From DASRFA01 sp035651755 (GTDB taxonomy: Bacteria; Desulfobacterota; Binatia; UBA12015): a stretch of 64,000 bases of DNA. The first letter of the stretch is position 1; the number at the start of each line of letters is the position of its first letter. The notes beneath the pieces are model-generated. The model ran no database searches. It worked only from the letters and a program-made list of their open reading frames with translations, and was not told where the DNA came from. A program made the translations under genes and the position numbers. This document shows, piece after piece, positions 10,552 through 18,640 of this stretch. The DNA lies in assembly GCA_035651755.1 (NCBI GenBank), contig DASRFA010000056.1:124001-188000 (forward strand), given 5' to 3'.

Positions 10552-12189
10552 TCATGAAGGCCGCTTGAGGGACTGGATCTTCCATTGTCCGTCGACCTTC
10601 ACGAGCGTCGCCACGAGCTGAACGGCGAGGCGAATCGGTTGATTGCTGTCGCGATCGCGAAAGGAATCGACGCGCAGGAACGAGGCGGACACGGTGTCGC
10701 CGTTCACGGAGATGACCGGCTCCTCGAACTTCACCTCGAGCTTCGTGTCCGGCGCCATGTCGTCGAAGTAGCTCTGCAGCGCCCGGCTCTGCGTGTCGGA
10801 CATCTTGACGAAGAGCGGCGTGACGGCTTTGGCGTCGCGCGACTCGAGCGACTTCGAGAGGGTCCCGAGGACCTGTCGGATCTCATCCGGGTTCGCGGCG
10901 GTTTCCGCGAACGCCGAGCGCGTGAGCCATCCGAGCGGCCCATCGTCATCGTCGGCGGCGGAGAACTCGCCGAGGGTCTTCTCGAAGCTCTTGATCTGCT
11001 TCTCGTCGACCTCCGGCCGAAGCGCGAGATCGATCCGTTTGGCGATCTGCGCCTCCACCTCGGCGCTCGCTCCGTCGGGGCGAGTCTTCGGCGCAAGGAA
11101 CATGACGACCTTCGTCGCGCCTTGCTTCGCGAGCGTCGTGAGCGTGTTGCCGTCGTCGACGAACGTGCCATCCCAGCCACTCAGAGCGCCGCCCTTCACC
11201 ATCGTGATCGTGAGCGTGGTCTTGAGGTCGCTCGGAGGCTCCATCTCGAGCGCCGCGTCGAGCTTCGCGTGGATGTCGAAGCGAGCGATCGCGTTCTTTT
11301 CCACGCAGCCGTCCCGCTGACCCGCCGGCAGTGAGGCGCAGCTCGCGAACTCCGCGTTCTTCTCCACGTCGCGGATGAAGTGCACCTCCGGCTTCTGCTG
11401 GAACGCCGCCTGGAAGGCGCTCGTCAGCGCGCTGTAGAGCTGGCGCTTGTACTCGCGACGGACAGGGGAAATGGTCGGCGGCTCGTCTTGGAGGGCCGGT
11501 GCGTCCGTGACCCAGACGTTGAGCGGCGTCTCGCCACTCATCCAACGGGCGCGCAAGCCGCGCGGATAAAGGTCGGAGACGGGCGCGTACCTGAGAACGA
11601 TGGCTGCGAGCGCGGCGGCGGATACGACGGTCGCCCACGGATGGCGGCCGAGTAGGCGGCGGCCCTGGGCGAGCTGGCGTACGAGCCATCGTCGCAGCCT
11701 GGATCCGCCCCTGCGCGCGAGCTGATCGCGCACGCTCCGGATGCCTTCGAGCCGCCCTTGGTCCGTCCCGGCGGGTTGGACGCGCGCGCGCAGCCCGCGC
11801 ACGATGGCGTCCGCAGCGCTCGCGATGCCATCATCGCGAACCTCGACCATCACGCTGTTTCCGAGCGTTTCGCGCCACGGTCTGGGCACCTGCTCGTCGT
11901 ACTCGTCGGCCGCGAGATCGTAGAGCACGGGTATGTACGGCTTGCCCCGACCCGCGTAGATTTCGCGCGCCACCTGCTCCGGCTTGTCGAGTGCGCGCGG
12001 GGAGATGACGACGACGACGATCGCGGAGGATCGGATCGCCGCCAGGATGCTCTCGACGTAGTCGTCGGTCCCGGCCGTATTGTCCACCTCGTACGTCCAG
12101 GTGCGGAACCCGGCCGATTCGAGCGCGAGCGCGAGATCGAGGGCGAGGAGCTGATCCTCCTCGACGTGCACGAGGAATGTGGCGTTCAT
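10552..12189 (-). CDS. TIR-domain protein with one membrane helix and a periplasmic C-terminal region
   Basis: A 545-residue protein. Residues 1-140 form a bacterial TIR domain: FLVHVEEDQ at the first strand, SAIVVVVISPRAL, and a likely NADase catalytic glutamate at Glu76 in EQVAREI followed by GKPYIPVLYD. A basic stretch (RLRRWLVRQLAQGRR) precedes a membrane helix at about 184-202, which by the positive-inside rule leaves the TIR domain in the cytoplasm. The remaining 340 residues would be periplasmic and include a Cys pair (ASCASLPAGQRDGC). They end in a segment resembling an NTF2/SnoaL-like fold (VDGQWKIQSL). TIR domains of this kind often cleave NAD+ or make cyclic ADP-ribose signals. ATG 12189 was chosen over an upstream frame extension because the TIR fold starts at once and GGGTAGG precedes it. 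It lies 31 bp after the SLOG-fusion gene. Confidence 0.82.
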   Translation of the reverse strand: MNATFLVHVEEDQLLALDLALALESAGFRTWTYEVDNTAGTDDYVESILAAIRSSAIVVVVISPRALDKPEQVAREIYAGRGKPYIPVLYDLAADEYDEQVPRPWRETLGNSVMVEVRDDGIASAADAIVRGLRARVQPAGTDQGRLEGIRSVRDQLARRGGSRLRRWLVRQLAQGRRLLGRHPWATVVSAAALAAIVLRYAPVSDLYPRGLRARWMSGETPLNVWVTDAPALQDEPPTISPVRREYKRQLYSALTSAFQAAFQQKPEVHFIRDVEKNAEFASCASLPAGQRDGCVEKNAIARFDIHAKLDAALEMEPPSDLKTTLTITMVKGGALSGWDGTFVDDGNTLTTLAKQGATKVVMFLAPKTRPDGASAEVEAQIAKRIDLALRPEVDEKQIKSFEKTLGEFSAADDDDGPLGWLTRSAFAETAANPDEIRQVLGTLSKSLESRDAKAVTPLFVKMSDTQSRALQSYFDDMAPDTKLEVKFEEPVISVNGDTVSASFLRVDSFRDRDSNQPIRLAVQLVATLVKVDGQWKIQSLKRPS

Positions 12190-12220
12190 CCTACCCACCC
12201 CTCGATCCCGATCGGCGCTC

Positions 12221-14218
12221 TCACGGAGGCGAGTCCGGAAGACGGGCCGGATCGATCCGGATGATCTTGACACCGTGGCCTTCCGCGAGCCGCACCATGT
12301 CGGCGGTACCCCCGGGGCCGTCGCCCCCCATGCCGTCCCACAGCACGATGAGCGTCACGTCCGCGCCGTCGTCCGCGAGCGCGGTGTTGAGCAGCCAGAG
12401 GTTGCTGCGATTCCAGATCGAGTAGCTCGGGCGGTCCGCCACCCACGACGGCAGCCGCTTCGCGTTCGACAGCACCCGAACCGGCAGCTCGCGAGTGAGG
12501 CTGCGATAGCGCTCGGTCCACTCGGGACCCGCGTCGTTCACGGATTCGGCGGCATAGTCGGCGGCCGGGAGTGCCAGGAGCATCGTCGTCGGTATCCCGG
12601 CGGCCTTGCAGACTTCGTGAAACAGGATGTCGCCTCCGTTCGCACCGCCCGCGAATCCCTGCACCGGGCCCGCGGCGAGCCCTTGCTCGGCGACGACACG
12701 CTCGCGGATCGCCTCCTTCGCCGCCGCCACGCGTGCGCTCGGGAAGCGTGGAGACGGCCGGTCGGGGCGATCGATCCGATGCCCCGAGAACGCGATGACC
12801 CGGCCGGGCGGCGGCGCGATCGGCGGCGAGCTCGGGAGACCGAGCGCGGCGAGAGCAGCGTCCGCCTTGTCGACGAACACGCCGAGATCGCGGAACATCC
12901 GGATTTGTCGCGCGCTCGCCTCGCCGTGGAAGGCGCGTCTGGCCGGCAACCGGCCGACCGCCTCGCGATAGCTCGCGGCGACGGAGCCCGGCCGGCGCGA
13001 CGTCAAGAACTGGTAGTCCGCGGCGCTCAACGCGAGCCACGCATCCGGTGGTTCCCCGGACCTCCGCTCGCGCGCCTCGTCGCGGATTTGCGCCGCGCGC
13101 AGCGATCTCTGCACGACCGTACGCAGGTCCTCGCACTCGCGTCGTGCGTCGGCGAACGCGGCGTGGGCGCGCGCGTCGTCGTCGAACTGGCCTTTCCACG
13201 CCTCGGGTGCGAGCGCGATCAGCTCGAGCATGAGCACGCGCAGTGCGAGCGCGTTCAAGCCCGAGTAGAAGTGGTTCTGGTCCTCGACGAATGCCTCCTC
13301 GTAGGCGCGCACCATCGCGTACTCGGGCGCCGTCTCGAGAGCGACCGCCGCGCGTCGATTCTCCGGCTCGCCGCGCCAGGCCGCGATCCATTCCGTCTTG
13401 CGGTTGGACGCGGACAGCGCCCGCCTCTCGGCGCGCACCCGCGTATCGATCTCCTCGTGCTCGAGCACCCGTTCGATCGCCGCGTTCGATCCCGCGAGGT
13501 CGCCCAGCTTTTGACACACCGGAGCGAGAAGGAGATTCGCTTCCACGTCGTCGCGCTCGCGCCGCACGACGGATTCCAGCCACGTCCGCGCGGTGCGGTA
13601 CGCGTTCTGCTCGAAGGCCGCCTTGCCCACGAGGCGACGACCGGCCACGGCCCAATCCGCCTCCTCGATCTCCTCGGCCAGGAGACCGAGCCGCGGAATG
13701 TCCCCCGTCGCGACGGCCTCCGTCACCGCAGCGCGAAACTCCTCGGGCACGCCACGGAGCTTGTCGGTGCTGGGGGGCGCGAGCTCGGGAAGCAGGAGAT
13801 ACACCGGGCTGTCGACTTCTTCGGACGCGATCGTATCCATGATCGCCCGCGTCAGGTCGGGAACGGAAGCGGACGGCTCGGTCGCTTCGTACTCGAGGTA
13901 TCGGTCGGTCCGCAGGTCGAACGGGACGTCGTCTCCACGACAACGGAGAAGGATCGTGGGATGGTCGCGCAGGGCGTGCCGAACACCGAGCTCGTAAAAG
14001 ACGTTCGCGTTGTGGATCGAGATGTCCGCGATGACGAGGTCGGCGAGGACCAGCCGCTCGAACATGTCGAGGCGGATGTTTCCCGAGCGCGCGATCAGTC
14101 CGGTCGTGCCGCCCTGCACACGGGCGGCCGCCATCGCCGGCTGGATGAGCTCGCGATCGACGCGCTCGAAGTCGATGCCGTTCTTCGTTGCGAAGGGACG
14201 GACGATGAAGACCCGCAC
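12221..14218 (-). CDS. NDT-like / TPR (TRAFs-binding-like) / SLOG-like fusion protein
   Basis: A 665-residue soluble protein with three parts. Residues 1-115 resemble nucleoside 2-deoxyribosyltransferase/TIR-like Rossmannoids (FIVRPFATKNG, then LVIADISIHNANVFYELGVR). Residues about 160-410 are alpha-helical and TPR-like (AFEQNAYRTARTWLESVV), as in the DUF4071 TRAFs-binding region. Residues 472-655 look like a SLOG-type nucleotide-binding Rossmannoid: VIAFSGHRIDRP, GFAGGANGGDILFHEVC and LIVLWDGMGGDGPGGTADM. SLOG and NDT-like domains belong to nucleotide-centred conflict and stress systems; the SLOG part of Thoeris ThsA binds NAD-derived signals. The gene starts 7 bp after the patatin stop and is followed after 31 bp by the TIR gene. 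The domain assignments are by motif only, and the activity is inferred. Confidence 0.7.
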   Translation of the reverse strand: MRVFIVRPFATKNGIDFERVDRELIQPAMAAARVQGGTTGLIARSGNIRLDMFERLVLADLVIADISIHNANVFYELGVRHALRDHPTILLRCRGDDVPFDLRTDRYLEYEATEPSASVPDLTRAIMDTIASEEVDSPVYLLLPELAPPSTDKLRGVPEEFRAAVTEAVATGDIPRLGLLAEEIEEADWAVAGRRLVGKAAFEQNAYRTARTWLESVVRRERDDVEANLLLAPVCQKLGDLAGSNAAIERVLEHEEIDTRVRAERRALSASNRKTEWIAAWRGEPENRRAAVALETAPEYAMVRAYEEAFVEDQNHFYSGLNALALRVLMLELIALAPEAWKGQFDDDARAHAAFADARRECEDLRTVVQRSLRAAQIRDEARERRSGEPPDAWLALSAADYQFLTSRRPGSVAASYREAVGRLPARRAFHGEASARQIRMFRDLGVFVDKADAALAALGLPSSPPIAPPPGRVIAFSGHRIDRPDRPSPRFPSARVAAAKEAIRERVVAEQGLAAGPVQGFAGGANGGDILFHEVCKAAGIPTTMLLALPAADYAAESVNDAGPEWTERYRSLTRELPVRVLSNAKRLPSWVADRPSYSIWNRSNLWLLNTALADDGADVTLIVLWDGMGGDGPGGTADMVRLAEGHGVKIIRIDPARLPDSPP

Positions 14219-14225
14219 GCCGTCC

Positions 14226-15413
14226 TCAGCGCTGCACGAAGCTTCCGAAGTGAGCGAGGTCGACGTCGCGCGCGACGGCCTCGCCGATCTTCACGAGATC
14301 GTCCATTCCCGCGATGGAATCGAGCTTCGCGACGACGTTCGGATCGATCCCGGCGAGCCCGAGGCGGGCGAGCCCGGCGCTGGTCAGGTCGGCATTGTAG
14401 CGCGCGTACAAGAATGCGCGGCCGAGGTCGTGCTCGAGTGGCACGGGATTTCCGCGGGCGTCACGCGGCACCAGGTCGCCGAGTTCGCGGTCGATCACCG
14501 GACCGACCGTGCAGCGCCCGACGGTCCGGCAGTTCACGTCCTGGTCGACCTGCGCCTGGTTCATGACCGCGCTGAGCGTGTTCAGCGCGGCGGCGAGGAC
14601 GTTCGTCTCCGGGTCGTCGGCGGTCGCTCCCAGCGTCGGGGCAGAGCCGGTACCGATCGATACGACGAGCATGTTGCGCTCGCCCTTCGGCCAGGACAGG
14701 CGATACGCCGGCTCGGTCACCATCCGCGCCATGAGGAATGCCGGACAGTTGTAGGCCGTAGTGCCGCCGTCGACGAACACGAAGGACTTGGACGCATCGG
14801 AGGGGTCCCAGGCGATGACTTCCGGCGGAAAATACACCGGGGCCGCGGTGCTCGCGCGAACGACCTTCCACTGCTGGATGCCGAGATTGCAGTCCTTCCG
14901 GTCGCGACCGTTGTAGGCCGCCCACGGATTGCTGCTGATCGGCCATGCCGAGTCGGTGGTCGCATTCCGCGTGACGACGACGAGCAATGTCCGAAGATAC
15001 TCAGGATGGAGGCTCTCGGGGTCACGGAAGAACTCCCTCAGCTTCCGCTCCAGCGCGCCATTGTCGTAGAGGCTCTTCCAGCGCTCGAACAGGTTGCGCT
15101 TGGTGAACACTTCGAGCGCGAACCCGCGGTAGAACGTCATTAGGTCCTGAGCCGACATCCCGCGCGCCAGGCCGGTCGCGATGATGGCGCCTGTGCTGGT
15201 GCCGCCGATGCAGTCAAAAAATTCTGCCAGGCGGAAATCCGGATTGCCAGCCCCGAGAAGCTGCTCGAGGCGGATCAGCACGCGGAGTGTGATGAGACCC
15301 CGGATCCCCCCGCCATCGAGCGCCAGCAGGCGGTACGGCCCGCCCGCCGCGGCTCGGGTTTCGTAGCGGCCGCGAAGTGGACCCCAGAGATCCCAGTCAC
15401 CCGGATTTGCCAT
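14226..15413 (-). CDS. Patatin-like phospholipase, first gene of the TIR operon
   Basis: A 395-residue patatin-family lipase expected to hydrolyse membrane phospholipids. The oxyanion loop is DGGGIRG (33-39), the nucleophile is Ser73 in GGTSTG, and the dyad Asp215 lies in FVFVDGG. It has no signal peptide or membrane helix. Patatin lipases such as CapV serve as membrane-destroying effectors in CBASS, but no CD-NTase gene occurs anywhere in the window. The start ATG 15413 is preceded by GGGGGA; a longer frame to 15536 has no family similarity. As the promoter-proximal gene of the four-gene operon it is a possible effector. A housekeeping lipid role cannot be excluded. Confidence 0.9.
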   Translation of the reverse strand: MANPGDWDLWGPLRGRYETRAAAGGPYRLLALDGGGIRGLITLRVLIRLEQLLGAGNPDFRLAEFFDCIGGTSTGAIIATGLARGMSAQDLMTFYRGFALEVFTKRNLFERWKSLYDNGALERKLREFFRDPESLHPEYLRTLLVVVTRNATTDSAWPISSNPWAAYNGRDRKDCNLGIQQWKVVRASTAAPVYFPPEVIAWDPSDASKSFVFVDGGTTAYNCPAFLMARMVTEPAYRLSWPKGERNMLVVSIGTGSAPTLGATADDPETNVLAAALNTLSAVMNQAQVDQDVNCRTVGRCTVGPVIDRELGDLVPRDARGNPVPLEHDLGRAFLYARYNADLTSAGLARLGLAGIDPNVVAKLDSIAGMDDLVKIGEAVARDVDLAHFGSFVQR

Positions 15414-15693
15414 CGGTTCCCCCGATCGGCCGGCGCCGCATGCACGCCGATTTTGCGCCGTACGCCAATACGACGATCGCGGCTCGCGGGTCCACCGCGT
15501 CCGTCGATCGTTCGCCCCGTCTTGCCCCATCACCACCCCGACCGTCGCCTTACCTCCCGTCGCGCGCGGAGGGGCATCGCGACGCGCGACGGGAGGTCAG
15601 GACGATCCCTCGAGCGCGGCCGCCGATCGAGGCGGTCGGCGGTCGCGTCGGGGGTTGGCTCGGCCACGGTGGCGGGGAGGGAATCCGCCATCC

Positions 15694-15780
15694 GTGTCGC
15701 AGCTCGACGCGTGGTCAGAGCAAATGGGTTGCCAGCGCGAGCCGCGCCGCGAAAACGCGGGTCCGAATCCCGCTCGCCAC
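15694..15780 (+). other. tRNA-like remnant
   Basis: The 3-prime part has a perfect T-arm look: stem GCGGG (15757-15761), loop TCCGAAT, stem CCCGC (15769-15773), then a 7-base acceptor strand TCGCCAC. A D-arm-like GCTC...GTGGTCAGAGC lies at 15702-15721. Acceptor pairing is partial with GTGTCGC at 15694; a better match, GTGGCGG at 15669, would make the molecule 112 nt. No proper anticodon stem-loop is visible and loop base 55 is C, so a working tRNA is unlikely. It may be a decayed tRNA or attachment-site scar. Confidence 0.3.
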
Positions 15781-15850
15781 GGGAAGACGCGGCTTTTCGG
15801 GACGCTCGCTTCGGATCGGATCTCGGGACGAGGACGATTCTCCGGACGCC

Positions 15851-15870
15851 CTGTGAAGTCGAGTTCACAG
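15851..15870. repeat. Inverted repeat CTGTGAA-N6-TTCACAG
   Basis: Two perfect 7-base arms separated by six bases. No T-run follows, so an operator-like protein site is as likely as a terminator. It sits between the LLM oxidoreductase stop and the patatin operon. Confidence 0.45.
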
Positions 15871-15874
15871 GAGC

Positions 15875-15911
15875 GCTTCGCGAACGCAGCGCTGCTTCGC
15901 GAACGCAGCGC
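15875..15911. repeat. Tandem duplication of a 19-bp unit
   Basis: The unit GCTTCGCGAACGCAGCGCT occurs twice head to tail with 18 of 19 bases matching. It directly follows the CTGTGAA inverted repeat. No function is evident. Confidence 0.7.
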
Positions 15912-15977
15912 CGCCGGTACGCGCTCGTAGCGCCTGCCGGCGCGGCAGCGCACCCTAGAACGGCAGCGCGCCCGCGC

Positions 15978-16826
15978 TCAGGCGGCCACGCGCTCGGCGA
16001 ATCGCCGAAGCGACGCCTCCGCCTCGCTCGCGCGCGTCCACGGCAGCGCGACGGCCCGGTCGACGCCCGCGTCCGCGAAGCGTTGGAGCTCCGCGCGATC
16101 GAGAGCCGCGGCGCTCGCGCCGACCGTCACCTCGAACGGCTCCGACGCGCGGCCGGCGTCGGCGCGCAGCGTGCGCAGGCGGCCGACGTGCTTCGCCGCG
16201 GAGTCGGGCGTGTGGCCGACGCCGTACCAGCCGTCGCCGAGCGCGGCCGCGCGCCGGAGCGCCGCCTCGGTCTCGCCGCCGAAGAGGATCGGCGGATGCG
16301 GCTTCTGGACCGGCTTCGGCTCGAACTTGACGGGGCCGAACGAGAAGAAGTGCCCGTGGTGCTCGGGCTCGTCGGCGGACCAGAGCGCCTTCATCGCGCG
16401 CACGCACTCGCGCGTCATCGCGCCCCGGTCGGCGAAGGAAATGCCGACCGCCTCGAACTCCTCGGCGAGCCATCCGGTGCCCACTCCAAAGGACAGCCGT
16501 CCGCTCGACAGGACGTCGAGCGTGGTCACGAGGCGGGCGGCGACGACCGGGTGGCGGAGCGGGAGGAGGTAGATGTTCGTCCCGAGCCGGATGCGGGAGG
16601 TCGCGCCGGCGACCTGCGCCAGGACGAGGAGCGGGTCGAGGAGCGGCGTCGCCGGTCGCACGGGCGGAACGCCGGTCTCGGTGTACGGATAACGGCTGCG
16701 GAACTCCGCCGGGAAGACGAGGTGCTCCGGCACCCAGACCGACTCGAAGCCGAGCTCCTCGGCCAGGCGCGCGACCGGCACCAGCTGGGCCGGCCGCAGC
16801 ATGAACAGCGGGATGCCGACCTTCAC
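15978..16826 (-). CDS. LLM-class (luciferase-like) F420-dependent oxidoreductase, TIGR03619-like
   Basis: A 282-residue TIM-barrel protein of the luciferase-like superfamily, probably F420- or FMN-dependent. Typical segments are LAEELGFESVWVPEHL near the N-terminus, RIRLGTNIYLLPLRHPV, and RLSFGVGTGWLAEEFEAVG. It starts at GTG 16826, overlapping the stop of the preceding oxidoreductase gene as GTGA, so the two are coupled. Such pairs are common in actinobacteria and Binatota catabolic clusters; the substrate is unknown. Confidence 0.88.
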   Translation of the reverse strand: MKVGIPLFMLRPAQLVPVARLAEELGFESVWVPEHLVFPAEFRSRYPYTETGVPPVRPATPLLDPLLVLAQVAGATSRIRLGTNIYLLPLRHPVVAARLVTTLDVLSSGRLSFGVGTGWLAEEFEAVGISFADRGAMTRECVRAMKALWSADEPEHHGHFFSFGPVKFEPKPVQKPHPPILFGGETEAALRRAAALGDGWYGVGHTPDSAAKHVGRLRTLRADAGRASEPFEVTVGASAAALDRAELQRFADAGVDRAVALPWTRASEAEASLRRFAERVAA

Positions 16827-17755
16827 CGCGCGAGCTTCACGAGCAGCGCGCGCGTGCGCGCGATCGACGCGCGCGGGTCGTCGCCCACCGGGAACATCGC
16901 GGCGAGGAAATCGGTGACGCCGATGTCCTCGAGGCGTGCGAGCGCGTCGGCGACCTGTCCCTCGTCGCCCGCGATCGCCAGCTCGGCGGGACCTCCGACG
17001 CCCTCGCGGTCCATCATCGCGCGGTAGGACGGCAGCCCGCCGTAGATCTGGAACTGCTGAGCCGCGCGCTCGCGCGCGGCGCGGGGATCGTCGCAGACGG
17101 CGATCGGAAGCCCGCACACGACGCGCGGCGCCGGCCGGCCCGCGGACGCCGCCGCCTCGCGCAGGCGAGGGATCGTGTGCTCGCGGAGCGTCTTGGGGCC
17201 CGTCATCCAGGTGATCGTGCCCGACGCCTCCGAGCCCGCGAGGCCGAGCATCTTCGGCGCGAGCGCGGCGATCAGGATCGGGGGCGGCGTCGCGCCCGTC
17301 ACCGCGATCGTCGCCTGCACGCGGAACTCCTTCCCCTCGAAGCTCGCCGCCCCGTGCTCGAGGAGCGGGCGAAGGACGGCCATGTACTCGCGGATGTGGC
17401 TGAAGGGCTTCGCGAACGAGAAGCCGAACATCCCTTCGATGACGATCTGGTGCGACAGGCCGATCCCGAGCGTGAAGCGGCCGTTGCATGCGGCGCTCGC
17501 GGACAGCGCTTGCTGCGCCATCGCCGTCGGGTGGCGCGGGTAGGTCGGCACGACCGCGGTCCCGAGCTCGATGCGCTCGGTCTCCCGGCCCGCGAGCGCG
17601 CACGCCATGATCGCGTCCATCCCGAAGATGTTCGCGAACCAGGCGGACGCGAAGCCGTCGCGCTCCGCTTGCTTCACCTGATCGATGAGGTCGTCGATCG
17701 TCGCGGGCTGGCCCGCGATCTCGCCGACGCCGACGCCGATTCGCATGGTCCTCAT
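16823..17755 (-). CDS. LLM-class F420-dependent oxidoreductase, TIGR03564-like
   Basis: A 310-residue luciferase-like barrel. The N-terminus IGVGVGEIAGQPATIDDLI and the segment ERIELGTAVVPTYPRHP fit the TIGR03564 group. A strong GGAGGAG site lies seven bases before ATG 17755. It begins 42 bp after the stop of the secreted cyclase gene and is coupled to the next oxidoreductase, which points to sequential redox steps in a catabolic route shared with the enoyl-CoA hydratase upstream. Confidence 0.88.
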   Translation of the reverse strand: MRTMRIGVGVGEIAGQPATIDDLIDQVKQAERDGFASAWFANIFGMDAIMACALAGRETERIELGTAVVPTYPRHPTAMAQQALSASAACNGRFTLGIGLSHQIVIEGMFGFSFAKPFSHIREYMAVLRPLLEHGAASFEGKEFRVQATIAVTGATPPPILIAALAPKMLGLAGSEASGTITWMTGPKTLREHTIPRLREAAASAGRPAPRVVCGLPIAVCDDPRAARERAAQQFQIYGGLPSYRAMMDREGVGGPAELAIAGDEGQVADALARLEDIGVTDFLAAMFPVGDDPRASIARTRALLVKLAR

Positions 17756-17797
17756 GGGTTCTCCTCCAAGGTTTGCGCCGCGACGAGTGGCGACGGG

Positions 17798-18640
17798 CTA
17801 CGGCAGGATCGCGATGATCCGCGCGGGGCCGCCGGAGCCGCCGCCGATCTTCATCGGCAGGACGACGAGCGTCGCGCCCGCTTCGGGCAGGAGCTCCGCG
17901 TGCGCGACGTTCTCGAAGCCGGGCTTGTTCGCGCCGTTCACGATCTGGTGGACGATGAAGTCGCGCGACGGGCCGTGGTCGATGCTGGCGGTGTCGACCG
18001 CGATCGCCGCGACCGAGCGGTCGCGGACGAGCCACTCGGCGGCCTCCTTCGAGAAGCCGGGGAAGTGGAGGTTCCGGGTGTCGCCGTGCTCGGCCGTCCC
18101 CAGGTAGCGCCCCTTGTCGGGCCAGCGCGCGCCCCAGCCGCTCCGCATGAGGACGATCGCGCCGTCGGGGACGCGGCCGTGCTTCTTCTCCCACGCCTCG
18201 AGGTCGCTCACCTGCACGCGATAGTCGCGATCGCGCTCGGCGGAAGCGCTCACGTCGACGACGGCTACCGGCGCGACGAGCGCGGACAGCGGCACGCGGT
18301 CGGCGGTGTCCTTCCCCTCCGCGAAGTGGCGGGGCGCGTCCATGTGCGTGCCGCCGTGCTCCGCGGTCCGGAAGCGGTTCGCGGCGTAGAACCAGCCCCC
18401 CTCCGCCGGGCCGTCGTGCTCCTTCTCGAGCTGGAAGCCGTCCTCCGTCGGCCAGTAGACGGTGCTCTCGTCGAACGCGTACGTCAGGTCGACGACCTTC
18501 CCGGCGTGGACGGCGGCGACGAGCGCCGGACCGGGCGCCGCGCCACGGGTCGCGCCCGCGTCCCGCTCGGCGGCACTCGCGTTTGCGGCGAGCGCGATCG
18601 CGAGCGCTGGCACTGCCGCGAGCGCGAGCACGCGCAGCAT
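17798..18640 (-). CDS. Exported cyclase-family hydrolase (kynurenine formamidase-like fold)
   Basis: A 280-residue member of the putative cyclase family PF04199. The metal motif is EHGGTHMDAPRHF, with further conserved residues in VLMRSGWGARW and HFPGFSKEAAEWL. A signal peptide (VLALAAVPALAIALAANASA) directs it out of the cytoplasm, whereas many relatives are cytosolic amidases. Its ATG shares a base with the stop of the enoyl-CoA hydratase (TGATG), so the genes are coupled. The reaction is probably hydrolysis of an amide or lactone; the substrate is not known. Confidence 0.85.
   Translation of the reverse strand: MLRVLALAAVPALAIALAANASAAERDAGATRGAAPGPALVAAVHAGKVVDLTYAFDESTVYWPTEDGFQLEKEHDGPAEGGWFYAANRFRTAEHGGTHMDAPRHFAEGKDTADRVPLSALVAPVAVVDVSASAERDRDYRVQVSDLEAWEKKHGRVPDGAIVLMRSGWGARWPDKGRYLGTAEHGDTRNLHFPGFSKEAAEWLVRDRSVAAIAVDTASIDHGPSRDFIVHQIVNGANKPGFENVAHAELLPEAGATLVVLPMKIGGGSGGPARIIAILP

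Larger units (their letters stand above)
15414..15977. other. Intergenic region upstream of the TIR/patatin operon, 564 bp
   Basis: No protein-coding gene is supported here. The region should hold the promoter for the leftward patatin operon. It also contains a tRNA-like remnant (about 15694-15780), a 7-bp inverted repeat (15851-15870) and a 19-bp tandem duplication (15875-15911). These entries are listed separately. The clustering of such small elements beside a suspected defence locus fits a mobile or rearranged junction. Confidence 0.5.

Noticed and set aside
9177..15413. Classification as CBASS
   Set aside because: Needs a CD-NTase, and none was found in the window despite the patatin effector-like gene.
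9177..15413. Classification as classic Thoeris
   Set aside because: ThsA/ThsB layout (sirtuin or membrane SLOG with a small TIR) does not match; here TIR is membrane-bound and SLOG is fused to NDT/TPR.
15669..15780. A working tRNA, possibly tRNA-Sec or a long-arm tRNA
   Set aside because: No anticodon stem-loop with a T33 and proper pairing; total length 112 nt if the best acceptor is used.
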